64,000 bases of DNA from Peribacillus sp. FSL H8-0477 (GTDB taxonomy: Bacteria; Bacillota; Bacilli; Bacillales; DSM-1321). The notes below the pieces were generated by a model, which ran no database searches, was not told the DNA's origin, and saw nothing but the letters and a program-made list of their open reading frames with translations. Below, in pieces: positions 47,584-56,179 of the stretch; the stretch's first letter is position 1; the number at the start of each line of letters is the position of its first letter. The stretch spans positions 1,550,001 through 1,614,000 of the forward strand of contig NZ_JBBODE010000001.1 in assembly GCF_038002765.1 (NCBI RefSeq), written 5' to 3'. Position numbers and translations under genes: made by a program.

Positions 47584-48625
47584 GAGTCACCTCCACACTC
47601 AGATACTCTAGTAAACTTGCTTCATATCCGACAAGCGCTGATTTATTCAAGGAATACATAGCACCAGTGACATGTACCATTTGTGCAGATCTTAATATCG
47701 CTAAATGATGGTGAATCGTTGTTTTGCCAATATCAAGAATGTCGGTCAACTCTTTTAATGACCGATTCGAATCGGATAACAGGTTAAGAATACGAAGTCT
47801 TTTTTCATCTGCCAGCGCTTTATAAGCTTGAACTAAATATGCGGGAGGCTGAGTCGAATCTTGCATCCCGTGTAAACTAGCATCACTGACTGGGTAATAG
47901 AATACTTTCGTTCGCTCTAAATTCGCTTCAATTGTCCAAGGTCGATAAATGATATGAGGAATTAATAGAACACGTTCAACATTTACTTCCGGTTTATAGA
48001 CTGACCCTGTTGACCATTGAACAACCTTTTCGGGTGATGATTGTGCAAGCCGGTGCTGTTTCTCCAAAACATCCCGCTGTAAAATTTGTTCGACATCTTC
48101 CTGCTTCATTACTTCATGAGTCCAGCCTTCCATTAGTTGTTTAATATGTAAAATGAGTTTACTGGTTTCTGTTTCTGCGATAAAGGTAATCATTTGAGGA
48201 AAAAATACATGATCCATACAAGCTGCAGCCATCTCCCTTATGGCCTGCTGATCTCCCTCAGAGGCACGCATTCGATTAGCCTGTTGGGATTCATCCAGAT
48301 AAGGAAGAACCAAATAGGTAAACTGTTGGGGATTCACTTCATCCAGATAATCTAAAAAATCTTGAAGAGAGAAAAAATCTTGCTGGTGCAGAAGCTGCAA
48401 AATCATTTTCCATGTATTATGCTGCTGACAATAAGCGAGCTCAGCTTGTAGTTCCCTGGAAACAGATTTTCGTACCTGCTCTAATTCAGCTTTCGTTTTT
48501 TCCAACTGTTCGTGAAGCTTTGGATAGGTAATCATGGCAATCCCCAGCGCACATTCAAATAAGGGGGAGGATTTGAATTCTACCTCAAAGCTTCTTCGTT
48601 TAAATGACGTATCAAGAACGTTCAT
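47573..48625 (-). CDS. ArsR-type winged-helix regulator with a large N-terminal domain
   Basis: The C-terminal ~85 residues are a winged helix of the ArsR/SmtB type: ADEKRLRILNLLSDSNRSLKELTDILDIGKTTIHHHLAIL (~270-310). The preceding ~260 residues form a domain of unknown function rich in Gln/His-containing helices, seen in a group of ArsR regulators that often accompany MFS exporters. There are no metal-binding Cys motifs (ELCVC), so it is not a metal sensor of the classic kind. The ATG at 48625 follows GAGGAGGG; the frame is open to 48652. The gene is 5' of the MFS gene and overlaps it, so the regulator probably controls it. Confidence 0.82.
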   Translation of the reverse strand: MNVLDTSFKRRSFEVEFKSSPLFECALGIAMITYPKLHEQLEKTKAELEQVRKSVSRELQAELAYCQQHNTWKMILQLLHQQDFFSLQDFLDYLDEVNPQQFTYLVLPYLDESQQANRMRASEGDQQAIREMAAACMDHVFFPQMITFIAETETSKLILHIKQLMEGWTHEVMKQEDVEQILQRDVLEKQHRLAQSSPEKVVQWSTGSVYKPEVNVERVLLIPHIIYRPWTIEANLERTKVFYYPVSDASLHGMQDSTQPPAYLVQAYKALADEKRLRILNLLSDSNRSLKELTDILDIGKTTIHHHLAILRSAQMVHVTGAMYSLNKSALVGYEASLLEYLSVEVTREK

Positions 48626-48726
48626 TTTTTCCCTCCTCGACCTTTTTACCATTAATATACAGTACTTATTTTAAATATTCAATATAATTAGAATATAGAA
48701 TTCTATAAATATTGAACAATTTCTTC

Positions 48727-48757
48727 ATAAAAAAACCGCCGAGTAAATGGCGGTATT
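48727..48757 (-). terminator. Terminator of the M48-ankyrin gene
   Basis: On the reverse strand ACCGCCATTTACTCGGCGGT forms an 8-bp stem (ACCGCC.../...GGCGGT), followed by seven T residues, 8 bp past the stop codon. Confidence 0.85.
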
Positions 48758-48764
48758 CACGATT

Positions 48765-50042
48765 TTAATTTTCCAGTAAATCCTGTATTTCTTGATTATC
48801 ATTGTAGGCAGCATAATCAGCTGCTGTTTCACTATTATCATCTTTTATCGTCGGGTCAGCACCTTTTTCAAGCAAAAATTTAACCATGTCGATATCATCA
48901 TTATAGACTGCATACATTAGGGCAGTTGATCCATAATCATCTTGAGCGTCTATATCAATATTCTTCTCTATTAAGTAGGATGCCGTATCATAGCTGCTCA
49001 TATCCACAGCATAATGAAGGGCGGTTGAACCCATATCATCCGTAATCAACATGTCTTCACCATTATCAATTAAGTCTTGTAGCAATGCTACATCATTATC
49101 TTCAGCAGCTGCAAAAAAGGTATTTTCAGTTTCTACATATTCCTCATTAACAAGCTCCCCTATTGATTCAATTACATCTGTTTTATAAATGGCATATACA
49201 ATACCTGCTGGAATCATAATTCCAATCACGAGCATTCCAAAAACACCCATCACAACTCTTGACCTTTTTTCTTTCCGTAAGTGATGATGCTCAGGATCAA
49301 CCCAATAATCCAGGGCATTTAATCGTTTCGGTAAGTCTGGATGTGAAGATAGTTTTTCACTTAACCATGCGAAGAAACCTGATTCTTCGTTGATTTGATC
49401 AATAAAAGCTTCTTGATTTACTTTCGGGGCAAGTTTCTTTCCAATAGCAAGCATGGTTAGTGCCTGCTTCGATGCTTCAAAATGATTAACATAAAAAGCA
49501 GCATAACGATCACATGTATATTCGCAGCCTCGTAAATAGGCTTCTCCAAGGAACGGAATAAACATGGCAGGAAGAAGCAGAAAGTGCACCAATACATGAC
49601 GGCGTTTAAGATGAGCAAACTCATGGGCTAGTACAAATAATAGTTGGTCTTCTTTTCCCTCTTCACTCAGATCAAAGATTTCAGAGTAAACTACCACCAT
49701 ATTTTTTCCAAAGAATCGGGTAGCAAACGCATTGAGAAAACCAGATGACTCCAAAACATAGATGGATGGCATTTTCACCAATTCCATATCAGAAGCTAAT
49801 CCTTGTGCTTTTTGATAAAGATCAGGAAATTGTTTTTCACTGATACGAATGCCATTGCGGCGGATGGATGCCATAGAAAGAGCATGAAAAAAATAAGAAA
49901 AAAGGATGATCGCAGCTATAATAGCTATCCCAATAAAAGAAAAAAGCAAGAAAATATAAGCGGTGATACTGACAATAATCGTTAAAGCAAAGTATAGCGT
50001 TTCTTTCGAATGAACGAGCCTGTTACGCAATGTTGAATCCAA
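48765..50042 (-). CDS. M48-family metallopeptidase fused to C-terminal ankyrin repeats
   Basis: The N-terminal part is an M48 (HtpX/Ste24-type) membrane protease: two membrane segments (~17-58), the zinc site HEFAH (residues 140-144) in LLFVLAHEFAHLKRRHVLVH, and the third ligand in LRGCEYTCDRYAAFY (Glu174, Asp178). Another transmembrane segment (~265-288) leads to a C-terminal domain (~300-425) of three to four ankyrin repeats, for example MGSTALHYAVDMSSYDTASYLIEKN and YGSTALMYAVYNDDIDMVKFLLEKG. HtpX-type proteases normally end near residue 300, so the ankyrin part is an addition. Start is TTG at 50042 after AGGAGG. Role may be membrane protein quality control. Confidence 0.87.
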   Translation of the reverse strand: MDSTLRNRLVHSKETLYFALTIIVSITAYIFLLFSFIGIAIIAAIILFSYFFHALSMASIRRNGIRISEKQFPDLYQKAQGLASDMELVKMPSIYVLESSGFLNAFATRFFGKNMVVVYSEIFDLSEEGKEDQLLFVLAHEFAHLKRRHVLVHFLLLPAMFIPFLGEAYLRGCEYTCDRYAAFYVNHFEASKQALTMLAIGKKLAPKVNQEAFIDQINEESGFFAWLSEKLSSHPDLPKRLNALDYWVDPEHHHLRKEKRSRVVMGVFGMLVIGIMIPAGIVYAIYKTDVIESIGELVNEEYVETENTFFAAAEDNDVALLQDLIDNGEDMLITDDMGSTALHYAVDMSSYDTASYLIEKNIDIDAQDDYGSTALMYAVYNDDIDMVKFLLEKGADPTIKDDNSETAADYAAYNDNQEIQDLLEN

Positions 50043-50484
50043 CTTTTTTCCTCCTAATATACATATTAATAGGTATTTCTGGTTACGTTATGTCTATAGG
50101 AGCAATAAAAGCTGACTTATCAACTAATATTTTCCCTAAAAAAGACAACAAATTTCATTATATAGTAATGAACCTATTTTTTTACATGAGTCCTTAGAAC
50201 CATTTCTTTTCGCTGCCTCTCTGACTGTAATAGGTATAAAAAATATATAATTTGCGTATTATAATAGTAAAAAATTTAATATTTTGTTAATTCAATGTTT
50301 TTCTCTAGAATTGTGCTGTAAAAAGAGGTAAAATGAAGGCAAATGAACTTGTTATTTCATGGATGTTTATGAGGAGCTTTAAGGGTGGTATAGCAATTAC
50401 ATAGTGGCACTGTCATACTGCCCAGTATATCCGTTTGTGTTTTCATTTGTTTCGGACAATGAAAAAGACCAAGGGAGTGATTTT
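50043..50484. other. Divergent spacer upstream of the M48 gene and ytzE
   Basis: AT-rich. A TATAAT (50260-50265) lies upstream of ytzE with a weak -35. No gene or terminator is evident. An in-frame upstream ATG of the ytzE frame (50404) lacks a ribosome binding site. Confidence 0.45.
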
Positions 50485-50706
50485 TTGAAACCTTCAACAA
50501 ATCGCATGTTAACCCGTATTAAATCCGTTTATATGTTCATCAGTAATAACGGTACGGTTTCTACGCAAGAGCTTGTAGAAGAATTTGGTATCACTCCTCG
50601 AACCATACAGCGCGATTTAAATGTGTTGGCTTATAATGATTTAGTTAAAAGCCCAAGCCGTGGTGTCTGGACCACAACAAGTAAGCGAGTTAAAATATCT
50701 TCTTAA
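50485..50706 (+). CDS. ytzE: DeoR-type helix-turn-helix protein YtzE
   Basis: A 73-aa free-standing DeoR-family DNA-binding domain with no ligand domain. The helix-turn-helix is ISNNGTVSTQELVEEFGITPRTIQRDLNVLAYNDLV. The sequence KPSTNRMLTRIKSVYMFI at the N-terminus is the family start and fits the TTG at 50485 after AAGGGAGTGA; the frame extends to 50404. B. subtilis YtzE has the same size and position. The effector and targets are unknown. The stop codon lies just before a terminator now split by an IS. Confidence 0.9.
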   Translation: MKPSTNRMLTRIKSVYMFISNNGTVSTQELVEEFGITPRTIQRDLNVLAYNDLVKSPSRGVWTTTSKRVKISS

Positions 50707-50714
50707 TTGCATGA

Positions 50715-50742
50715 AATAACGAAAAAAGAGGCGGACCGCAGT
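50715..50742 (+). terminator. Left half of an interrupted bidirectional terminator
   Basis: Bases 50715-50736 are exactly complementary to 52219-52240. Joining the flanks of the IS and removing one AGT copy restores a perfect 22-bp stem with a CGCA loop. As it stands, this half has no partner within reach, so termination after ytzE now depends on the IS. Confidence 0.85.
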
Positions 50743-50751
50743 TGAAGTGCA

Positions 50752-50788
50752 CCCCAAAAGTTAGAGTCATAATCTAACTTTTGGGGTG
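50752..50788 (+). promoter_or_regulatory. Subterminal IS hairpin covering the orfA ribosome binding site
   Basis: ACCCCAAAAGTTAGA and TCTAACTTTTGGGGT pair perfectly around GTCATAA. The right arm contains GGGGT, the only plausible Shine-Dalgarno for the orfA ATG at 50796. In transcripts entering from outside, this stem would hide the site. Confidence 0.75.
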
Positions 50789-50795
50789 TTTTAGT

Positions 50796-51359
50796 ATGGC
50801 TAAATATAGCGATGAGTTTAAGTTGATGATTGTGAGAGAGTATCTTAATGGTCCACTTGGCTTCAAACTACTTGTTCGTAAATACGAGATAAAATCACCT
50901 ACGCAATTAAGAAATTGGGTAAATATATACAAGAACCAAGGCGCAGTTGGACTTTCTAGAAAGAAAACCAATGAATTTTACTCTGTTCAATTCAAGCTTG
51001 ATGTACTAAGCTTTATGAAAAGGACAGGCGCTTCTTACACTGAAACGGCTCTTCACTTCGGGTTAACCAATCCACCTTTGATTGCTTCGTGGAAAGGAAA
51101 ACTCCTTGAGAGTGGTGTGGAAGGCCTACTTAAACCGAAAGGACGGCCAGCCATGTCAGACAAAGCGAAGAACAATCAAAGAAGAAAACAGCCTGTAAAA
51201 GAGATGACCGTTGAACAGAAACTCAAAAGGGAAAATGAACTTCTGCGTTTGGAGAACGAGTACCTAAAAAAGTTGCGCGCTTTTCAGATGGATCCGGACG
51301 GTTATCTCGAAAAGCACAAGCAGCGCTATCATACGAACTCAAAGAAGAATTCCGACTGA
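50796..51359 (+). CDS. IS3-family transposase OrfA
   Basis: The 187-aa protein provides the DNA-binding part of the transposase. It has two helix-turn-helix segments, MAKYSDEFKLMIVREYLNG (~1-19 followed by LVRKYEIKSPTQLRNWV) and ASYTETALHFGLTNPPLIASW, then a basic linker and a leucine-zipper helix (EQKLKRENELLRLENEYLKKL). The frame continues past the slippery heptamer A AAA AAG (51266-51272), so it is used both as OrfA alone and as the N-terminus of the OrfAB transposase. Start ATG 50796 gives MAKYSDEF. The Shine-Dalgarno is within the subterminal hairpin. Confidence 0.93.
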   Translation: MAKYSDEFKLMIVREYLNGPLGFKLLVRKYEIKSPTQLRNWVNIYKNQGAVGLSRKKTNEFYSVQFKLDVLSFMKRTGASYTETALHFGLTNPPLIASWKGKLLESGVEGLLKPKGRPAMSDKAKNNQRRKQPVKEMTVEQKLKRENELLRLENEYLKKLRAFQMDPDGYLEKHKQRYHTNSKKNSD

Positions 51360-52186
51360 AGGATGTACTTCAGTTCATAGGTATTCCCGAATCTTCTTAT
51401 CATTACCATGTGAAAAAAATGAAGCAAGAAAACCCTCATCAAGAAGTAGAAGAAATCATTCAAGCTATTTTTGAAGAGCATAATGGCAACTATGGGTATC
51501 GCAGGATTCGTTTAGCGTTAAAGAACCAGGGACTCCTAGTGAATCATAAGAAAGTACTACGCATCATGAGAAAGCTTGGATTGAAAGGGGATAAGTTCAC
51601 CCGTAAATCACGTCGATTTAGTTCGTACAAAGGAACAATTGGCACGGTAGCGAAGAACAGAATCCATCGCCGGTTTAAGACCCCTATTCCCTATCAAAAA
51701 CTCACCACCGACATCACAGAATTCAAGTGTGCGGATGGAGGTAAACTCTACCTCAGTCCGATTTTGGATATGTATAATGGTGAAATTCTTTCATATGGGA
51801 TGAGTATGCATCCGACACTGGACTTTGTACTAGAGCCTTTGAAGGAAACTCTTCGAGTAGTAAAAGAGGCAAGATACCGAACGACCATCCATTCAGATCA
51901 AGGCTGGCATTATCAGCATAGAAAATGGGTCCATACATTGAAAAAACATAACGTGTTCCAAAGCATGTCCCGAAAGGGAAACTGCTTAGATAACTCGCCT
52001 ATGGAGAACTTCTTCGGATTATTAAAGCAAGAAATGTATTATGGTGAACCACTTCGCACGTACGAGGAACTGAAACGGACTATCGAGTCCTACATTTATT
52101 ATTATAATAACCAACGCATTAAACAGAAATTGGCTGGAATGAGTCCGGTACAATACCGTCTTCAAACCAACCAATTGGCTGCGTAA
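51272..52186 (+). CDS. IS3-family transposase OrfB (DDE integrase), made by -1 frameshift
   Basis: This frame is -1 relative to orfA and is entered at A AAA AAG. Joined codons run from 51272; an internal ATG at 51410 could give a shorter OrfB. It contains the HTH_21 region (EEHNGNYGYRRIRLALKNQG) and the rve/DDE core with Asp in LTTDITEFKCADGGKLYLSP, Asp in TIHSDQGWHYQHRKW and Glu in GNCLDNSPMENFFGLLKQEMY, followed by YIYYYNNQRIKQKLAGMSPV. The catalytic triad is complete and there are no internal stops. Confidence 0.92.
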   Translation, partial: VARFSDGSGRLSRKAQAALSYELKEEFRLKDVLQFIGIPESSYHYHVKKMKQENPHQEVEEIIQAIFEEHNGNYGYRRIRLALKNQGLLVNHKKVLRIMRKLGLKGDKFTRKSRRFSSYKGTIGTVAKNRIHRRFKTPIPYQKLTTDITEFKCADGGKLYLSPILDMYNGEILSYGMSMHPTLDFVLEPLKETLRVVKEARYRTTIHSDQGWHYQHRKWVHTLKKHNVFQSMSRKGNCLDNSPMENFFGLLKQEMYYGEPLRTYEELKRTIESYIYYYNNQRIKQKLAGMSPVQYRLQTNQLAA

Positions 52187-52218
52187 TATAAAACTCTAAC
52201 TTTTAGGGGTCACATCAA

Positions 52219-52240
52219 GTCCGCCTCTTTTTTCGTTATT
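52219..52240 (-). terminator. Right half of the interrupted bidirectional terminator
   Basis: GTCCGCC followed by CTCTTTTTTC and GTTATT is the exact reverse complement of 50715-50736. The rsuA-like stop codon (52236-52238) lies inside it. Before the IS insertion it would have been a shared terminator for ytzE and the pseudouridine synthase gene. Confidence 0.85.
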
Positions 52241-52976
52241 CATTTGTTTCTTCACTTAACCCTGCAGGGCTGTTTTGCAGTCCCTCAAGTTCATCCAAAG
52301 TCAATTCCCGATAGGTACCAAGTTCAAGACTCTCATCGAGTTCCAAACTTCCCATTGAAACTCGTTTAAGATAGGTTACTCGTTTCCCAACTGCCTCGAA
52401 CATCCGCTTCACTTGGTGAAACTTGCCTTCCATAATGGAGATTTCAATTTCAGAAGTTTCTCCTGATTTTAGAATTTGCAGCACAGCCGGCTTTGTTAGA
52501 TAACCATCGTCAAACGTGACTCCGTTACGAAATGCCTCAATGTCTTCTTCCGTCACCATTCCCTCAATGACTGCGAAGTAAATTTTTGGTACGTGTTTTT
52601 TTGGCGAAAGGAGTTTATGCGTCAGCTTCCCATCATTTGTAATTAGGAGCAAGCCCTCTGTATCCTTATCAAGTCTTCCAACGGGGAAGGGCTCATAGGC
52701 AGCATGCTCAGGACTTAGAAGATCAATAACCGTTTCTTGAAAATTGTCTTCTGTCGCCGAAATTACTCCAGGCGGCTTATTCATCATTAAATAGATGAAT
52801 TCCTTATACTCAACTAACTCACCGTGTACCGTGACGCGGTCTTGAATCGGATTGACATGCGCTTTTGCATCTTTAACTGCATGCTCATTTACCAATACTG
52901 CACCTGTCTTTAACATTTTCTTCACTTCTTTACGGGTTCCATAGCCTATATTAGCAAGCAGCTTATCTATCCTCAT
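52236..52976 (-). CDS. ytzG: Ribosomal small-subunit pseudouridine synthase (RsuA/RluB family), YtzG
   Basis: The 246-aa enzyme isomerises uridine to pseudouridine in rRNA. It has an N-terminal S4-like RNA-binding domain (MRIDKLLANIGYGTRKEVKKMLKTGAV) and the catalytic domain with PVGRLDKDTEGLLLITNDG, where Asp in RLDKDTEG is the nucleophile; MNKPPGVISATED and KFHQVKRMFEAVG complete the family. The family members RsuA, RluB, RluE and RluF differ in target; B. subtilis ytzG is the positional homologue. Located 36 bp downstream of the flippase gene on the same strand, with AGGGAAAA before the ATG. Confidence 0.93.
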   Translation of the reverse strand: MRIDKLLANIGYGTRKEVKKMLKTGAVLVNEHAVKDAKAHVNPIQDRVTVHGELVEYKEFIYLMMNKPPGVISATEDNFQETVIDLLSPEHAAYEPFPVGRLDKDTEGLLLITNDGKLTHKLLSPKKHVPKIYFAVIEGMVTEEDIEAFRNGVTFDDGYLTKPAVLQILKSGETSEIEISIMEGKFHQVKRMFEAVGKRVTYLKRVSMGSLELDESLELGTYRELTLDELEGLQNSPAGLSEETNE

Positions 52977-53012
52977 CTATTTTTCCCTCCAGTTATCCAT
53001 CTCTTCGATGCC

Positions 53013-54623
53013 TTATAGGCCTAACTTTTGTTTCAACCGATCAATGCGGCTGCCTAGTAAGCGATGAGCTAATTTACTCTTTAATGATAACAGTGCATAA
53101 ACTAAACCGCCAAAGACCGCACTAATGACTGTAATGATAATGGCTTGAAAGGTTTTTTTCTCATCTAGGAATAGACCTAATAATCCTTCGAGACCCCATA
53201 CGATTAAGGCCATAACCCCAGCAAAGACAAACATTAAAACAGTCCTCTTAATCACCAGTCTATAGCTGTATCCTGTAAAGTATCGAATGAAATACAAATT
53301 CATAATACAGGCTGCTAAATAACCAAGTGTGGTTGCATATACGGCACCTTCCGCACCAAACATTTCAATAAAGGGAATATTCACTGATAGTTTAATTAAG
53401 AATCCTGTCAGTAAGCTGAGCACGGTGAATTTTTGTTGATTAATTCCCTGTAATACTGCTGCAGATACTGAAAATAGGGCAAATAAAATCGATGTAGGCG
53501 CATATGTCGCCAGGATACTTGAACCGAGCGGACTATACGAATAAAAAGCCGTATAAATAGGACTAGCTAAAATGGACATTCCGACTACCGCTGGAATGGT
53601 CACAAATAAAAGAATTTGGAACGCTTGATCCAGATGATGACGGAACTCTTTATTATCTCTGCTCACATACGCTTTAGTCACCGATGGCAGCAAGGCCATA
53701 GAAAAAGCTGTTGCCAAGGTCATTGGAATGACCACAAGCTTTTGTGCATTAAAGTTAAGTATCCCAAAAGCCTTGTCCGCAATATCACCAAGTCCTGCTG
53801 CTACCATCGCTCGGCTAAAGGTTAGAATATCAGCCAGCTGGAAGAGTGACATGGCAATCCCTACAAATATGAATGGAATCGATGATACGAAAATTTCTTT
53901 ATAAATTTGCGGCAAGGAAATATCCATCGTTCCTTTATCTCTCGACAAAAGGTCTTGTAAATATGGTTTTTGCTTTTTCCAATACCAAAGTAATACAAGT
54001 AGACCGCCTATCGCACCAATTGCAGCAGCAAATGTTGCCACGCTAACCGCTGTAACTAGATCGCCGTCCAATACTTTGATAACGACAAATGCACCGGTTA
54101 GTAGAAAGACAATCCGGACCAGCTGTTCAACGACCTGTGAGTAGGCTGTCGGCTCCATGAATTGATGGCCTTGAAAATAACCACGGATAATACTCATAAA
54201 CGGAATGAAAATTAATGCAAAACTGACCGCTCGAATAACCGAGCTGATATCGCTTGCTGAAAAACCTTCCTTATTTCCTTCCGCAATATAGTCTGCAAAC
54301 AATGGTGCCATTGAATACATGACCAAAAAAGCTAGAAAGCCTGTAACAGCCATCAGCTTCAGACTGGATTTAAATAATTTTTGACTAACTGCATATTCTT
54401 CCAAAGCATTATACTTTGAAACCGTTTTGGAGACGGCAAGCGGCATACCAGCCGTCGCTAAACTAATGAAAATCGTATAGGGAATATAAGCATAGGAATA
54501 AAGGCCAGCGCCCTTTTCACCTAGTAGTGCGTCGAATGGAATAACATATAATAATCCAAGAACCTTTGATAAAACCGAACCGAGCGTTAATATAAACGCG
54601 CCCTTTAATAACTTAGATGACAT
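53013..54623 (-). CDS. ytgP: Lipid II flippase of the MurJ/YtgP family
   Basis: A 536-aa polytopic membrane protein of the MOP/MVF superfamily with about 14 transmembrane helices. The N-terminal MSSKLLKGAFILTLGSVLSKVLGLLYVIPFDALLG is typical of MurJ/SpoVB-type proteins, with conserved charged residues inside the membrane (GYFQGHQFMEPTAYSQVVEQLVRI, helices 5-6). In B. subtilis YtgP is one of two lipid II flippases (MurJ), redundant with Amj. Substrate here is inferred by homology. It has a GGAAGGGAT ribosome binding site and is co-transcribed with ytzG. murC and the PBP in this window act in the same pathway. Confidence 0.92.
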   Translation of the reverse strand: MSSKLLKGAFILTLGSVLSKVLGLLYVIPFDALLGEKGAGLYSYAYIPYTIFISLATAGMPLAVSKTVSKYNALEEYAVSQKLFKSSLKLMAVTGFLAFLVMYSMAPLFADYIAEGNKEGFSASDISSVIRAVSFALIFIPFMSIIRGYFQGHQFMEPTAYSQVVEQLVRIVFLLTGAFVVIKVLDGDLVTAVSVATFAAAIGAIGGLLVLLWYWKKQKPYLQDLLSRDKGTMDISLPQIYKEIFVSSIPFIFVGIAMSLFQLADILTFSRAMVAAGLGDIADKAFGILNFNAQKLVVIPMTLATAFSMALLPSVTKAYVSRDNKEFRHHLDQAFQILLFVTIPAVVGMSILASPIYTAFYSYSPLGSSILATYAPTSILFALFSVSAAVLQGINQQKFTVLSLLTGFLIKLSVNIPFIEMFGAEGAVYATTLGYLAACIMNLYFIRYFTGYSYRLVIKRTVLMFVFAGVMALIVWGLEGLLGLFLDEKKTFQAIIITVISAVFGGLVYALLSLKSKLAHRLLGSRIDRLKQKLGL

Positions 54624-54794
54624 CTTAATCCCTTCCTGCCTATGTCAGTTACGTACAATCTCTTTATCTTACCATAATTCATTCCGATAACATCACTTAA
54701 ACCATGACCAATAATTTTTTTTATGGATTGATATACCTTAAGCATTTTAACAAACATTCCACATCCCTCACAAGACAAAGCTTTTGTACTTTTT

Positions 54795-54823
54795 TTACAA
54801 GTGAACCAGCTATGCTTTATAAT
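54795..54823 (+). promoter_or_regulatory. ytfP promoter
   Basis: TTACAA (54795-54800) and a perfect TATAAT (54818-54823) are 17 bp apart, 32 bp upstream of the ytfP start. Confidence 0.75.
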
Positions 54824-54855
54824 AGAGGAACTGAAAAAAGAAACTGGTGATATGA

Positions 54856-56124
54856 ATGAATGAAAATGTAATTATAATTGGCGGCGGTCCATCTGGTTTG
54901 ATGGCAGCGATCGCAGCAGGTGAACAAGGAGTAAAGGTACTGCTCATTGATAAAGGGGAAAAGCTAGGAAGAAAACTAGCCATTTCCGGCGGCGGCCGCT
55001 GTAATGTAACGAATCGGCTGACCATTGATGAAATTATTAAGCACATTCCCGGGAACGGACGATTTCTATACAGTGCCTTTTCCGAATTTAACAACGAAGA
55101 CATTATTGCGTTCTTTGAAAATCTCGGGGTTGAATTGAAAGAAGAAGATCACGGCCGAATGTTCCCTGTCAATAATAAAGCCCAAAGTGTCGTGGATGCT
55201 TTACTCGACAGGCTGAAAGAATTAAACGTGACTATTTATAAAAACTCGCCTGTACAGGACGTGTTATATGAAAATGGAAGAACGTCTGGTGTCTTACTAA
55301 AAAACGGTCAAACATTTACTGCAGATGCTGTCGTTATAGCCGTTGGCGGGAAATCCGTCCCACAAACGGGATCAACCGGAGATGGTTATGCATGGGCTGA
55401 AAAAGCAGGTCATACCATTACTGAGCTGTTTCCTACAGAGGTTCCCTTACTTAGTCACGAACATTTTATTAAAAGTAAGGAATTACAAGGGTTATCACTT
55501 AGAGACGTATCATTAAGTGTGTTGAACCCAAAAGGCAAGGCACTTATTTCACATAAAATGGATATGATTTTCACCCATTTTGGTGTTTCAGGTCCTGCCG
55601 TATTAAGATGCAGTCAATTTGTTGTCAAAGCACTGAAGAAATTCAAAACACCTACGATCACCATGAAGCTGGATGTACTGCCTGAGAGGAATCAAGAAGA
55701 TATTTTTCAAGAAGTCATGAAGAGTATTAAAACGGACCCAAAAAAGGCAATTAAAAACACCCTTAAAGGTCTTCTTCCAGAACGCTATCTTCACTTCTTA
55801 CTAGAGAAAAGCGGAATTGATCTACAAGAGCAAGGTACCGTGATTGCACACGATAAAATCCGTCGCTTCGCTGAGCTTTGCAAAGACTTTCAATTTACCG
55901 TGTATGGCACACAACCGCTAGAAAAAGCGTTCGTCACTGGCGGCGGGGTTTCTATTAAGGAAATCCACCCAAAAGAAATGGCCTCAAAAGTAATGGACGG
56001 CCTCTATTTCTGTGGTGAGATTTTAGACATTCATGGGTATACAGGTGGATACAATATTACTTCTGCTCTTGTTACCGGAAAACTAGCCGGACAAAATGCA
56101 GCGATTTACAGCAAAAGTTTATGA
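54856..56124 (+). CDS. ytfP: NAD(P)/FAD-dependent oxidoreductase YtfP (HI0933 family)
   Basis: A 422-aa flavoprotein of the HI0933/YhiN family. It has an N-terminal FAD-binding Rossmann motif ([21 protein letters not shown]), the conserved [18 protein letters not shown], an internal [14 protein letters not shown] segment, and the C-terminal [20 protein letters not shown] followed by [20 protein letters not shown]. No natural substrate has been shown. The TTACAA-TATAAT promoter is upstream. The ribosome binding site is weak (GGTGAT), and the ATG overlaps an earlier out-of-frame ATG. It is monocistronic and convergent with cse60. Confidence 0.93.
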   Translation: MNENVIIIGGGPSGLMAAIAAGEQGVKVLLIDKGEKLGRKLAISGGGRCNVTNRLTIDEIIKHIPGNGRFLYSAFSEFNNEDIIAFFENLGVELKEEDHGRMFPVNNKAQSVVDALLDRLKELNVTIYKNSPVQDVLYENGRTSGVLLKNGQTFTADAVVIAVGGKSVPQTGSTGDGYAWAEKAGHTITELFPTEVPLLSHEHFIKSKELQGLSLRDVSLSVLNPKGKALISHKMDMIFTHFGVSGPAVLRCSQFVVKALKKFKTPTITMKLDVLPERNQEDIFQEVMKSIKTDPKKAIKNTLKGLLPERYLHFLLEKSGIDLQEQGTVIAHDKIRRFAELCKDFQFTVYGTQPLEKAFVTGGGVSIKEIHPKEMASKVMDGLYFCGEILDIHGYTGGYNITSALVTGKLAGQNAAIYSKSL

Positions 56125-56131
56125 TTTAAGA

Positions 56132-56179
56132 AAAAAATAAGAAGCAGTGCATCCATGGGTGCACTGCTTCTTATTTTTC
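56132..56179. terminator. Bidirectional terminator between ytfP and cse60
   Basis: ATAAGAAGCAGTGCA and TGCACTGCTTCTTAT form a perfect 15-bp stem. The cse60 stop codon (56171-56173) lies within the right arm. Confidence 0.9.

Larger units (their letters stand above)
50743..52217 (+). mobile_element. IS3-family insertion sequence (IS150-like group), intact
   Basis: The 1475-bp element starts TG and ends CA. Its ends form ~24-bp terminal inverted repeats with four mismatches (left TGAAGTGCACCCC followed by AAAAGTTAGAG, right complement TGATGTGACCCCTAAAAGTTAGAG). A 3-bp target duplication AGT occurs at 50740-50742 and 52218-52220. Two overlapping reading frames, orfA and orfB, are joined by an A AAA AAG slippery site, and the DDE catalytic residues are all present, so the element is probably active. 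Confidence 0.93.
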
